Below, piece after piece: positions 38,471 through 50,830 of a DNA stretch of 64,000 nucleotides. The notes beneath the pieces are model-generated. The model did not search any database and was not told the origin of the DNA. It worked only from the letters and a program-made list of their open reading frames with translations. Every line of letters starts with the position of its first letter. Positions within the stretch are counted from its first letter, which is position 1. Origin of the DNA: Rallus limicola (Eukaryota; Chordata; Aves; Gruiformes; Rallidae); NCBI GenBank assembly GCA_022605955.1, contig JAKCOZ010000022.1:620001-684000 (forward strand). Direction: 5' to 3'. Both the position numbers and the translations under genes were made by a program.

Positions 38471-39255
38471 TGCTTCAGCTCCCAGCAGCTTCCTTCCTCC
38501 CCAGTTACTTCATGATACTGGTTTGGCGCTTGAGGGGGGATATCTTTTCTTTTTTTCCCTTTCCTTTTCCCAACGGGGTCCCTCATTCTGCTAAATTCCC
38601 TTTTTCTCTTCCAAATCTATTTCCCACATTCCCACATGGATTTTGCACACTGTGTTCTGGCCCCACAGCGGTGGGAATGAGATTACATTGAGATTAGGAG
38701 AACCCAGCGTAACAGTTTGAGGATCCTTTTTGCTCTCTTAGCCAGTTTATGGGGAACACGGCCCATAAAACCAAAGGGTGGGTGTCATACCTGGAAGTTT
38801 GGGGATTTTTTTAATTTTCTTTGTTTTATTTTTGGTTGTGTGGGGTTTTTTTTTTAAGTAGCTGTAACCTGGAGTTTTCCCATACAGGCTATGATACAGT
38901 GCCTCAGATCGTTCCTCCAATACCCAAGGCAATATGGAGTTCAAAAATAGAGATGTAATCTGGGTTCTGTTTTCTCCAGTTTAAGTGCTTGTAGTTTTAA
39001 GTAAGGGTAAGTAAACCCCCACAAAGGCCTCTGCAAATATCCGGAGATGCCCCAGTCAGGACTTCAGGGACTAGAGACAGAGGCAGTTGTGGATGAAGGT
39101 ACCTGACCAGACTGCACAGTAATTCCAGTGCTTGGCAAGGTACGTCTTCCAAGAATCTGACAGAGCTGGGAGTTAATCGCTATCCCAGCCCCGATTTCCC
39201 TGATACTGTGGAGCAGGCTTTAGTTTGAGCAGGTAACATTAAGTTAACTATTCAA

Positions 39256-39367
39256 GAATCACAGAATCATAGAATTGTAGGGGTTGGAAGGGACCTCGAG
39301 AGATCATCTAGTCCAACCCCCTGCCAAAGCAGCTCCCTAGGACATATCACTCAGATAGGCGTCCAGA
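39256..39367 (-). mobile_element. Short CR1 3' end, reverse orientation
   Basis: It opens with AATCACAGAATCATAGAATT and GGGTTGGAAGGGACCTCGAG, then AGATCATCTAGTCCAACCCC, the reverse complement of the CR1 terminus. It ends near GGCGTCCAGA. It lies about 700 bases upstream of the CpG island and has retained a high-identity look, so it is probably a younger insertion. Confidence 0.9.
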
Positions 39368-42300
39368 GCAAAGAAAGAGTGGTGAATTTTAACAGGTATT
39401 GCTCATCCCAGACACCCCAACTACACCTGCAGAAGTGTAAGGGAACAGCTCTGATGGAGAAAGATAGGCAAGGCTGGGGCCATCCAGAGCTGGAGCCATC
39501 AAACACTATCATAACATTTCTTGCCATGAAGATGTGGGCATGTGCCTTGCTCACTTGTAGCCATGAATACCACCAGAGCTGGACAAACACATCCCAAGTG
39601 GGCTCAACAGAGGGAAAATAAAACTGCTAGGCTTTTAAATGATGCTGGCTGAACACATGCATTGTAACCTGCAGTGGTGTGGTGCTCCTGGCCTTCTCTT
39701 CTGGCCATCTCTTCCAAATCATGTCCACTTGTGATTAACAACCTTCAGAAGCAACCTGCTTGGCTGATGATTTTGACCTTCTTCAATAAACTGCAGCAAG
39801 AGGGCAGCCAGGCAGCTAGTGCAGGAGGAGTTTCACTCTAGGTGGGCGCAGGAGAGGACTAACAAGGCTCATGCACCGCTTGTCAGATCCATGAGTTCTA
39901 CACACATACAGCTCGTGAGGAAAGGAAAGCTTAAAACATTTCTCAGTGTCCTCATCAACAGCAGCAGTGAGCAACAACTGGGATTTAGTACAGAAATTAC
40001 ACCCCCTCTACAGAGCTGCTGACTTACAAACAGCCTTCACCCTCTTTCCCTGCTTCAACAACGTGATCTGATGCTTTCCCGAGCCCTCCCCTCCATCCTT
40101 TTCCACCTTTCCCTCTGGCTTGGAGACGTTGGAAGAGTTCTGCAACTACTCTGATCATCTCCCCTATACTAGAAAGTGCAGCCCAAACCAGCAAGAGCAA
40201 AGACCGCAAAACCCCAAGTCTGTCTTCTTCCTAGTGCTCATTCACCAGTTGTACCTGCTTATTCCATCACACTTGTCCCACCACATCCTTTAATCCTGTT
40301 TTCTATCTCTGCTTAGTTTATTCTTTCTATGCACTCCCCCACCTTACCTAAAATACCAAGTGACAGAAATAATCCTGAAACTAAAACGCTGTTTTAACAC
40401 CCATACAGCTCGGGCTGGTTTGTACAGCAAACCCCATTAGTTTTGGTTGGAACAGTTTTCCATACAAAAGCTTTGATTTCACAGGATCCAAGTGCTTCAC
40501 AAGAACTTGCCAGCTCTACCAGTATTTTACTGGCCTTTGAAGTGGAACCAGAAAGCCACACAGGCTGCTGCGGTGCCCGGTCCAGCCCCATCCCTGCCAA
40601 TGTGCTTGCCAGGCAGCTGCCTGGCTCTTTGCATCCCCGTTTCTCCAGGCTGTCTTGGTCATAGGCAGAGTCTGCCTCTTCCAAATTAAAAACCAGAGCG
40701 CTCAGTACTTTGGTTTTGAAACATTGCTTCTGTAAATTTTCATTTCTTCAAAACCAGAGACAGACACCATGCTTTGATTTGTGATCAGAACCAAACATTT
40801 TTGAAATGTCAACATTTTCCTGCAAATAAAAGGAGAAATGTTAAGGCAAGAAATAAACACTCCCCCCCCAACTTTATCTCCCCAAATACCAACGTTCAGG
40901 CCTTTGCTGCATTACTAAGCACACAAATAGTGTAGGGCCAGAAGAGTTAGGTGTTACTACAACATGTGGCACTAAAAGGGTCCCCGATGTCAGGCAGTTC
41001 TCCAGTCCATCAGCCTGTAAGTTTAAACTTGGAGGAGTGGGCTTTATGCATGGAGCTCCCTTCAGGAACAGGGTCCAAATTTTGCGGATCACTCTTCACT
41101 TAATCCTCATCTGAACTGTACAACCTAGGAGAAGAGGCAGTGCTACAGATGAGTCTTGACAGAAGTCACTTTTTACCCAATGAGCATTTTTACATTTTAA
41201 GTCCCATGTTGGCTTCTTACAGAACCCTTCACAAAATTGATCATGACCCAAGTAGAGTAATTAGCACAAGTCACTAAAATCTAAGAGGCCATTACCCAGG
41301 AAGGTATGCCAAACGGAGCAACAAAGTTCTCTGAGCCCTTGGGAATTCCCACACAACCCATTTCCAAGGCATTTCTGCTTGGAATCATTGCTAAAAATAT
41401 GCAATAATACCATCAGCAAAAGAGAATAGCCAGAATTCCCAAGGTATCAGATGCAACACCAATCTCAGCAGTCTGTCAGGCTCTAGTCAGCATGTCTTCT
41501 TGGACAGTAAGGTACGCTAAGGATAACACACAGGCACATTGAGCATCCTAGGGCACTGTATTGAGGTGCCAGTGCTCAACCTCAGTGAGGTTGCATCCTG
41601 GGATAGGGGTTACCAAAAACCACCACAGAATTCCCACCGATCTTTGTCTCTCCCATGTTTACCTTGTCACAGAGGTGTCCTTTCTAACAGAGAGGAAAAC
41701 ACAACATCAGTGCTGGCCCGGAACTGAACAGGGAGCAGTAACTGGGAGGGACACAGGGGATAGCGGTACAGCTCTGTTCATGTATGCTCTGGATACCTGT
41801 GCACATCGTGTACCTTGGCAACGAGACTTCATTTCCACCTGTTGTGCAACAGCAAAGCACACTGAGCCATGATGCAGCTGGACTCGTGAGAGCCACACTG
41901 TCTCCTGCCTGCAAGCCTGGCCTCCACCAAGTGCTACTCAAGAGCCACGGAGTCTGGGAGCAGACAGGGTCTTGGGCTGATGGAAAGGGAAAGGAACCCT
42001 GCTGCCTGAGTCTCACAGCACTCAGATGTAAAGGTTTATTTTGTTGTACCCATCCTACAAATAAGCACTTAAATTATCGAGGACAGTCGCTTCAGTTCAG
42101 AGAGGGAACTTCACCTCCTGGAGAGTGCCAGGACGCACCTGTGCATTACTGGCATCCTACGTAATCTCTCAGACTTTAAACTTGGCAATAATCCCTTTAT
42201 TTGACTCTTCTAGGAACACAATACTCATATTGAATTTCAAGTCTCAAGGACAGATCATCCAAGAAATGATGTTGTGACCCAGCCGTGCTCCACAGCAAGC

Positions 42301-42789
42301 GGGCAGGTTCAGTGGGAGAGGAGTTAGGCTGTTACCAAGTGTCTGGGCAATTCAGCTCAACTTGTTCCCAGTTACCACAACAGCTGTTTGCTATATGCAT
42401 AGACTTTAGTGTCTTAATGAGAAAAGTGATGGGAGTTACCTCAGAATGACATCAGAGCTCTCCAATATGTGATTTCAGGAAATACTTGGTGCATTCCTGT
42501 AGCTCACCTTAGTTTGCAGGCCAATGTAAGACTGATGTAAAGCCCTCTAATGTATTCCTTCTTCACTGTGAAAACACAGGCTCTGTAAGTCTGTTCATGG
42601 TGCAAGAAAACATAAAATGCTCGTCCTGCCTGTCCTGCTGGTGAAAGGCAATATAATCAGCAGGAAAAGCTTGGATCTCTTTCCACAGATGCTCTGACAA
42701 AAAGAAAAGGAACAACAGACAACTCACCCACTTGTAAAATTACCTTAATGGGAGGAGAATGGAATTGAAAGTTTACCTTAATCAGGTAA

Positions 42790-43090
42790 TTTGGAACATC
42801 TTATTGCTATGAGGACAACTTATTTTTAATAAGCCTTGATATGAACCAATAAGTATGGAAAATTAATTTTTCATTTATTTTGCTACTGCTTCCAAGTTAA
42901 ACTCTGCATCTCACCCTTGTGATTACTTCTAAAAGCTTATAAATATTTCACTGTTCTTTATTATTGTTTTATGTTCTCTGACAAACATTGGAGGCGCCGA
43001 CTCCATTGTTTATAGCACATGGTTTATGGCTTCAGGTTTCCCTATAAACACGCTCTGCTCTAGGAGCAGAGAGAGAAATAGCCTTTTTAC
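42790..43090. promoter_or_regulatory. Candidate conserved noncoding element with SOX-type site and hairpin
   Basis: A unique AT-rich stretch with an island containing GGCGCC (42,993-42,998), followed by CCATTGTT (43,003-43,010), an exact SOX-family core. A perfect 8-bp inverted repeat lies just beyond (CTCTGCTC-TAG-GAGCAGAG, 43,053-43,071). CpGs surviving in otherwise CpG-depleted DNA, plus dense motifs, suggest function. Conservation was not testable. Confidence 0.3.
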
Positions 43091-43721
43091 ATGGGCCCTT
43101 CTGTACCGCCTATATTTCAAAACATAATTGCAAGCAACATGTCATCACATAAACCAAAGCAATATCTTTGTCTAGAACTGTCAAGACATTTGGGTTTCTA
43201 GAGGTGTGAGCACAGAGCTTCACAAAGTTCTTCCCAAAGTACTGGAACAGGCTGTAGGAACTGGCAAGGGCCTCTGCAGTTCCCCTTAGTGTTTGGACCT
43301 AGATTGTTGACACCATATGGACCTTCAAAGTAGCCCTTTGGAGGTGACATGTAATAAATAAGATTTGGCACAAAGCAGAACTGCGGAAATTCTCCTTCCC
43401 TCTAGCAGCACTGTGATACATCATCCCTGCGTGCTGTGTGTACCTAACAGCAGGACTGCAGGAAGAACACTTGGATGCAATAGTTACATCTGTAATGGCC
43501 ATACCAAAAACCATAATAGGAAATGTTGCTGACTGCCACATCCTTCAAAACCAAGGATCAAATGGTATGGTTTATTTTGACCATCTGCCCTGGAGGGTCA
43601 GAAACAGCCCAATGTTTACACCCAAAAGCTACCAGTTGCATTCTGCACAGGGTAACACACCTATTCCCATTTCAGCTGCCACCATACCTGGGTGAAGACA
43701 GGACAATGATGTCCCACTTAC

Positions 43722-43985
43722 AGGATCACAGAATCAGAGAATGTTAGGGCTTGGAAGGGACCTTGAAAGATCATCTAGTCTACTCCCAATTCCCCCCCCC
43801 TCCCCCCCGCCCCATGCCTTGCCACTCCCACACCCCCACCATCCTTAGACATGTTCTAGGTCACACAGGAACATGTCCAGGTAGGTCTGAATGTCTCCAG
43901 AGAAGGAGACTCCCCAACCTCTCTGGGCAGTCTGTCACCCTCACAGGGAAAAAGTTTCTCTTTATGTCTGGTTTCACACCTGCTG
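43722..43985 (-). mobile_element. CR1 LINE 3' fragment, reverse orientation, with expanded C-tract
   Basis: Landmarks are ATCACAGAATCAGAGAATGT, CTTGGAAGGGACCTTGAAAG, ATCATCTAGTC, then ACATGTCCAGGTAGGTCTGAATG and TCTCCAGAGAAGGAGACTCC, all CR1 3' blocks in reverse. A long C-rich insertion or expansion (43,792-43,813) interrupts the usual position after the 'TCCAACCC' block. Confidence 0.9.
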
Positions 43986-46900
43986 AGTGCAAAGCAGATG
44001 ATGCCATCATCAGCATAAGCCTCCCTCCCATGTCTGTAACCCTTACAAACCAGAGCAACTTTCTAAAAAGAAGCTGTTAAAGAGAACCTATTACTATAGG
44101 TTTTATAAACACAGCCTATGGCATTTAAAATCACATAGAAAGCCTCAGAATCCCAGCTCTTTCCTATCTTCTCTTTAAAGAGAATCTTAAATGGGCAGCA
44201 AGTAACAAATGACTACAGAAGACTGCAAGCACTACAGGGGGAAATAACAAATCTTAAAACAAATATCTTCTGTTATGGAAAAACTGTTGTGTAGAAGAAA
44301 GGTTTTTAAAAAAGGTTATAAGTACCAATTGTTTCAAAAGCTCAGAATCATAAAAGTCAGGTGAGAAAATATTATGCAGTGGTGAACAAAATATTACAGC
44401 CACCAGGACAAACGCATATTCCAATGGGATCCAGGACTCCCACAGATCAGAAGGTCAGAATCCCTTTTGGCACAACTACACCCATAAACCCAGTGCCTGG
44501 ATTTAGTCTCCCAGGCACCAGGCTGGGTTACCCAGCACCATCCTGTGTTGGTGCAGCACACATGACACCATAGTTTTCTCCCCACCTCCATCCCCCCCAG
44601 CAAAGCCTACACAACCCAAGGGATGGGACTACAGACAAAGCCTGAAAACACTGCCCCCCACTAATTTGAACCCATACACAAATGGAAAACTCTTAAGCAG
44701 ATAACAAACAGCTTATGTTTTCTCTCATGCTGCTTCAAGTCCTCTGGAGGAAAGCTTTTCTTAGTCATTTGCACCAGCCTAAGTGCTTTGATGTCAGCTT
44801 ACTGAAAGGACCGTGGCTGCGATGGAATATTGCTACACAGTCACATTAAACACACCTAAACACAACGTTAGCTTTCAGTTTATGTGCCCTTCAGCTGTAG
44901 TAGCTCCCTCATGACAGTAGTATTTTGAAGCAGCTGTACTACTTATTTGAAAACAAAGATAGAGCAGACGTGCATCGAGAGCCTGAGAAGCCTCTCAGCA
45001 TTCTCATTTACATTAGTGCTGGCTACTCCTGTGCTTTGGGTGTGTGCTTAGGACCGGTCAAGGGCACAGGAACCATTCATGGTCTGATAAAGGCTTCCTA
45101 ATGCGGAAGGAGCTTGGTCCTGGGTACATCAGGAAGCCAGCAGTTCAATTCAAGTTTCAGAGTAACCTTCGTATTGCAGCTGTAATGACATGTCTGCTGA
45201 GTGTGGCTTTCCTCAGTTCTGTGCAGATCAGCCAAAGCTACTGAAACCATTTGTACCCAGGTTTAGTCCTTGAAGGATGCTGATGGCATTTGCTAGGCGT
45301 GCTGAAGGGTGCTCGGGGCTAAGGTCGGCTGCTGCCCATGGCCAATGCGGTAAAGCAAACATAACCAGGTGAAGAATTTACTAAGTCTATGACATACCAG
45401 CTGCCCAAGCTGATTAGAGTAAAATACTATTTGCACTGATGCACAAGACTTGTTCATGACATTAAAATACATCATGCTATATATGAAAGCAACAAGAAAT
45501 TGAAGTAATTTAAAGCCTTTTTGTATACTTAGTCTTAGAAGTGTGTTTATTTATATTTTAAAAGACATTAAGCCCTCTTAAAAGGGCCAGGTTTTAGTTT
45601 AACAATTTTTAAATTTAGTATTTTGAGTAGGAGCTCCTGTTAGGGCATTTTGAGCCGACCACAAACATAAAGACCCACTCAGCTTGTGTTTTAGATTGCA
45701 GTGAAAAGCTTGAATCTGGTTCATGCTTTTCTTCAGCAAGCTCTTGCTGCTAGGAAAATCAAGTTACCACAAAACCTGCCCAAATCCAATTCAGGGAAAG
45801 CAGTCCTGGTTTTCTATAGGTATCATGGAGAAAGTTCCAGCACTGCTTTGCTTCAAAGCTGCTCTACGCAACATCCCTGCAGTAGGATTCATGCAGACCT
45901 CAACAACAGCTGATATACTGAACACACTCTGCAATGCAAGCTCTTGAGGACAGCAGCCACAGAGATGGACATCCTGGGATAGATCATCCAGGAGATCCTT
46001 TGAGATAGAGACACTGGTCAAAATGTACCTCAGCCAAAGAATGCTAAGTAATGGGACCTGTAGGTCACAGAGCTTGCCACTTTCAAATGCTCTCACTTAA
46101 AGAAGAAATATTATGCAAAATGTTCTCTAAACATTAGAGGGAACTATTTGTGATGGGAAGTTTTCTGGAATCTCTCTATGATCTTGACAAAGCATTGTGC
46201 CTTGCTCAGAATCCCAATCCGGGAACCAGCAGGGGCAGGAGGCTGCGTTAGAGTTAGTCTCTAACTAGTTAGTCTCTGGAGGCAAGCCAGTATGCAAACC
46301 AGGAAGGATGGGAGAAAAGAGGATGTGAGAAAGAAGAATGGGATAAAAGAGGACAAGGGTGCATTTACATCAAGTTTATAGATTTGGGGGGGTTTTTTAA
46401 TAATATAACCAGTACAAGATGCTTCCTTCAGCATCTTTGATCATAAAATAAATGCCTTCCAATGAAACTGCTAGTAGATAGTGTAGTTAATATTACATAT
46501 CTGCTTGTCTGACCAAAAGACTAAGCCTCAGGCAAGAGGACAACTAAGTTTTGCTTTCTTCACCCTTTTCTTCTCCCACGTTTCAAACTGGCTTCCAACT
46601 AAGCATCCCCTACCCCAACCAAGCAAGTACAAACCAAGAAAGAGAAAATACCTAAAGGTATTTATTCTGCCTTTTCTTCCACTTGAGCATCCTTGTAAAT
46701 TTTGAGTAAGTGGTATAAGTAGGAACAAAAATACACACCAGTGGACATCAGGCTCATGAACCTCCCCTTTACAAATGTTAAAAATCTAGTTCAGTCCGTT
46801 TCTTTTCTGAAAAAAAAAACAAAACAGAACAAAAAACAAACATAAAAAAAACACAGAAAAATTCTTTAGAGCACCTGTAATGTCTGCGTCTGCAAGGAGA

Positions 46901-49132
46901 CTGAAAACTCCTGCCTTCTCCGTGTTGAAACTGCAGGTTTTCCTACACAGTGCTATCAAGAAAACTATTTTCCACCAGCTGTTTTTTTTTTTCCTTAAAT
47001 ATTTCTGGTTTGAAATGTTTTCCATCCCACCACCTGTGTTGAAGGCTGAATAATGCACTGGCAGCTCCGAAGCCTTAACTTCATTCATCACGAGGTTCAT
47101 GCTAGGACCAGACCTCAGAGTTGTGGCAGCAACAGCTGCCATGTATGGAAGTACACTTATTTGTAGTACCAAGGCATGTGTCTGAAGGACCTCAGACTCA
47201 GAACACTCCCTTTGCTCTCTCTTCCTTCGTCCTTGAACAAATAATTCCCTTTGTAACTCTCGGGTATGTCCCAAAGTCAGGGGCAGGCCCGCCATGCAGG
47301 CCCCAAAGTCAGGGGCAGAGCAACGCCAAAGCACCGGGCTGGGAGCAGGGAGCTGCCAAAGCCAGAGAAGCAGCTTGAAAAACGCAGCAATTGGCTCGCA
47401 CTAAACTCATCGGGAGTTTTTCTGTTCCTTTTCCCAGTGCTATTCTAATTTACAATAAGATCTTGATCAGTGAAGTCGAGAGGAACGTTATCAGTGATTT
47501 CAGAGACAGTCAGCTCAAAAGGTATCATTAGCATCATAATACTGGAAACTAGCTTGCTAAAGGAGCAGGAGAAGACACAAAGGCAGGAATCAGATGGCTG
47601 GAAGGGGCGAGGGAGCTGCTCCAGCATTCTGCCACCATTCAGGCACCCTGGCTGTCATCTGAATATTCTTCCAGTCCACCCAGCATTTTCATCTTGCAGC
47701 CTCTGTTGTGCTCAGGGCCTCCTTCTCACCTCTCCCCTTCAGCACAGCCTCATTTAAACCCTCCCTGGAAAGCTTTGTTCTGCTCCCACACTTGGTAGCT
47801 CTCGCTTTGCTTCTATAGCACATCCTTTTTCTTTGTCTGCCTCGTGTCTTTCTGAGGGAGCGGTGTCATGCTTCATTCTTTAAAAAAGCTTAACGCAGCA
47901 GACTCTTGATCATAGCTAGGACCAACAAATACCACCATAATCCATATGTAAGATCAATGGAGCAATGTTTGAGGTTTTTTGTCTGTACTACAGAAGACAG
48001 GCCAGAATCACACATGTAAATGTCCAGATAAACAGAGAACCAAGAGAATAGCTGGAAGAGTCTAAAATAAAGGTAATCGATTTAGGTCAACCTGGAAGCA
48101 ACAGAAGTAGAAATAACTGAGCCACAGCATTCCTCCATCAAAGAGGATAACAATCTCCTCATCGTAGCCAAAGGAAGAAAATAAAATGTAACTATGGGTG
48201 TCTATTACTACCTGAGCCACAAAGGAGACCATGATCCAAAGCAGGAGGTGAAGCGTACTGCCTTCAAGGCAATTAAGTTATTATCACAGATACTCCAGTG
48301 GAAATAAAGCCTGTGATCCCAACTGGTTTTCAGCAAGTTCATTTTCCTGCAAGCATCAGCCCTGAAAGGAAAGCATCCTATTTCTTCAGTCATGAGGCAG
48401 AAATAAGCTCTCTTTGCCTTTTGTGAGGGTCTTGGGATTGATGAGGGTTCAGCTTTACACGAGATTTAAAGGTATGTCTTGGTCAATCAAAGCCTTTTAT
48501 AACACAATTCTAGAAACCCTCTCAGTGTCTTACCAACATAGCTAGGTTATTTGGCTCCTCTGTTCCGGTTAGAAACAGCAAAAGCTGCTACCTAGCTCCA
48601 TGTACTCATGTTGTATCAGGTGCCCGAGTGCTGCATAAAAAGTTACATTAGAGCAAGGAGAAGTTTCAAGAAAGTATTACGGGCAGTCTCTAATCCAAGG
48701 AATACAATACAGATTTTGGAGCCACAACTCATGTCTGACTTCTTGCTATTATGCAAAGCAGGCTGTGGGTCTGTAGTTTTAAACCTGCCTGAGGACAACA
48801 GAAGGGATTAATGCATGTCTGCCTGTATCAGCCTCAAAATGAGCCCCGTATTTCAGGTAAAAGACTCCTAACCCCTTAAGTGCCCATTGTTCATTCTTAG
48901 TATCACTTATTTCATTGATGTGTTATGCTCAGAATGTAGCTGTGCTGAAATAAATATTTTTAAAGACACACTGAAGAGACCAAACCTGGAATCAAAGACA
49001 TTTCCTATCTCATGCTGCTTTCCCCTCTCATTCCAGCACCGGAGCTGTGTGGCCCCTAAACTTCACTCAGTGCCCTCAGATTCCAGACTCTCTTTTGGAA
49101 CTATAATATCTTATATGCATTCTTATGGAAAT
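43986..49132. other. Noncoding unique DNA
   Basis: A 182-codon minus frame (46,786-47,334) crosses poly-T and low-complexity sequence and is not supported as a gene. The 17-bp direct repeat at 47.3 kb is the only structured feature. A CpG-retaining stretch at 47,455-47,560 could be regulatory. Confidence 0.5.
47270..47318. repeat. 17-bp direct repeat, period 32
   Basis: The perfect 17-mer CCCAAAGTCAGGGGCAG starts at 47,270 and again at 47,302, in a short GC-rich patch that runs to about 47,380. I see no coding or element signature in the patch. Confidence 0.85.
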
Positions 49133-49512
49133 AGAACCATAAAACCACAGAACATGTTAGGTTGGAAGGGACCTTCAAAGCCCATCTAGTCCCACCCCCT
49201 GCAGTAAGCAGGAACATCTTCACTAGATCAGGTTGCCCAGAGCCCCATGAAGCCTGATCTTGAATGTCTCCAGGGATGGGGCCTCCAAACACCTCTCTGG
49301 GCAAACTGTGCCAGGGATCTACCACCCTCAGAGTGAAGAACTTTTTCATAACATCCAATCTAAATCTTTCCTTTTCTAGTTTAGACCCATCACCCCTCGT
49401 CCTATCACTCCATGCCCTCAGGAACAGTTCTTCCCAGCTTTCCTACAGGCACCTTTCAGGGACAAGAAGGTCACTATAAGGTCCCCCTGAGCATTCTCTT
49501 CTCCAGGCTGAA
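49133..49512 (-). mobile_element. CR1 LINE 3' fragment, reverse orientation
   Basis: It begins with AACCACAGAACATGTTAGG, then TTGGAAGGGACCTTCAAAGC and CCATCTAGTCCCACCCCCTG. It continues through CTTGAATGTCTCCAGGGATG, CTCTGGGCAAACTGTGCCAG and a region equivalent to CR1 internal 3' sequence, ending at CTTCTCCAGGCTGAA. It is one of the longer copies in the window. The overlapping ORFs on both strands are shadows of it. Confidence 0.92.
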
Positions 49513-50099
49513 ATAAATCAGTGTAGCATCCTCAACAGAGCAGGACCAAGGGAAGCAGTGCCTTATTTGTTCTCCCAAAAGCAAGAAAGGAAAAAAAAGC
49601 CTGCTGTACCTCCACAGGCCTGCCAGCCACACTAAAGGGAGTGTTCCTAACGCACTGGCTGCATGCGGTGCACTGGTGACAAGGAACAGGAGAAACCACC
49701 AGGCTAGCTGTACTGCTTGCCTCCACTCTTTGGTCCGTGGGAACCAATACTCCGAGCAGCAGCTCTGGCTGTTGAGTGAGGAGCCTGGAGGGTGTGAGGT
49801 CATGAGGCAGGGGAAGGTTTCAGCATCCCCGGGTGGTGTGTTCAGAGGGATGGACTGTCCCAGAGGAGCAGGGATCCCTGGGGGGACACGGGACAGCAGG
49901 CATCGCCAGGAGCTGGGGGCACACAGTGGGCACTTCTGGGGACCCCCGAGCCAGCTCCGCGCCCAAGGCACCGCGCAGAACAACACCTGGCTTCATGGTG
50001 GTGTCACCAGGGCTGTGGCTCCTACACTGGCAGGACTGGACTGACTTTGCTGGGTGCAGAGACATGGGGAGAAATGGGCCTCACCTATGGAAGAGGAAG

Positions 50100-50165
50100 G
50101 AGACCCTTTGCTGGCTGGAGCCCCTTTGCTTGGTGGATGCCCTTTGCTGGCTGATTGGCTGATGT
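50100..50165. repeat. Triplicated ~18-20 bp motif in a GC-rich patch
   Basis: Three successive variants of CCCTTTGCTGGCTG occur: CCCTTTGCTGGCTGGAG, CCCTTTGCTTGGTGGATG and CCCTTTGCTGGCTGATTGG. They sit at the right edge of a GC-rich, moderately CpG-containing stretch (about 49,780-50,180) directly beyond a CR1 copy. Confidence 0.75.
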
Positions 50166-50394
50166 GGCAAATCACGCCTTAAACTAACGAAGCAGTGTGG
50201 CAGACTCCAAAGCCCTGGCTTGTGTGCTCACAAGCGATGGGGTAGCTGAGCACAGATGCCAGAGTAGTGACTGATGTCCCCCTGACGCCCCAGATGAACG
50301 TTTCCCGGTGCTCTGAGCACCCACAGTGTCCAGGTTTTGCAGTGCAGAACGATGCATTGCTGGCCCGTGCCAGCATGCTCTGCAGTGAGGGCAG

Positions 50395-50830
50395 TCACAC
50401 TTAGTGTATTTTTATTTAGCCTCAATTATCTGTTTAAAATTGAGGTGCAGCCTCTGCATCTCAGTTTAAAAGGCCTCCCCCTTATTTATCAACAGCGCTT
50501 TACCAGCTGTACCTTTGCGGTACAGACCACACAAGTAATTAAATGCCATAGAATTTGAAGTCCTGGGGGAAAGCCAGTAAATTTAATAATAATGCTGACT
50601 GCTACAGCAGCTGGAATAACACACACACGGCGTTAGCTGCAATGCTTTGATTGAGCATTTCTGCACCACCTAGGCAAGCCATTAAGTTTAGGTATTGAGT
50701 TGAAAGCTATTACTCAAAATCTTATAATGGAGAATGAATGCTCCACGTTCCAGCTTTGACAAATAGGGTTTTTCATTAAAGTATTTCATACAAATATAAT
50801 GTTTAAGTGCTTAAAGAGGCAGATCCTGCC
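50395..50830. promoter_or_regulatory. Candidate conserved noncoding element
   Basis: Unique AT-rich DNA with balanced composition and no repeat signature. It contains retained CpGs (CAACAGCGC, TTGCGG, CACGGCGTTAGC) and homeodomain/E-box-like words (GTAATTAAAT, CAGCTG, TCAATTA). It looks like the noncoding elements found around developmental genes. This is a judgement by appearance only. Confidence 0.25.

Larger units (their letters stand above)
38590..43721. other. Upstream flank of the CpG-island gene, noncoding
   Basis: Apart from the short CR1 at 39.3 kb and the candidate regulatory element at 42.8-43.1 kb, nothing is recognised. Base composition falls back to the AT-rich background within about 100 bases of the island. 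Confidence 0.5.

Noticed and set aside
37699..38586. Full 295-codon minus ORF as one protein
   Set aside because: It runs through the consensus donor at 37,848 into intron sequence, and its upstream part is GC-island 5'UTR-like. Only the 72-codon section is supported.
46786..47334. 182-codon minus ORF
   Set aside because: Its C-terminal part is phenylalanine-rich sequence from A-rich DNA, and nothing in it resembles a known family or a spliced exon.
49474..49986. 170-codon minus ORF
   Set aside because: It starts in the unassigned GC-rich patch and runs leftward into the 5' end of a CR1 copy. No splice-bounded or recognisable domain.
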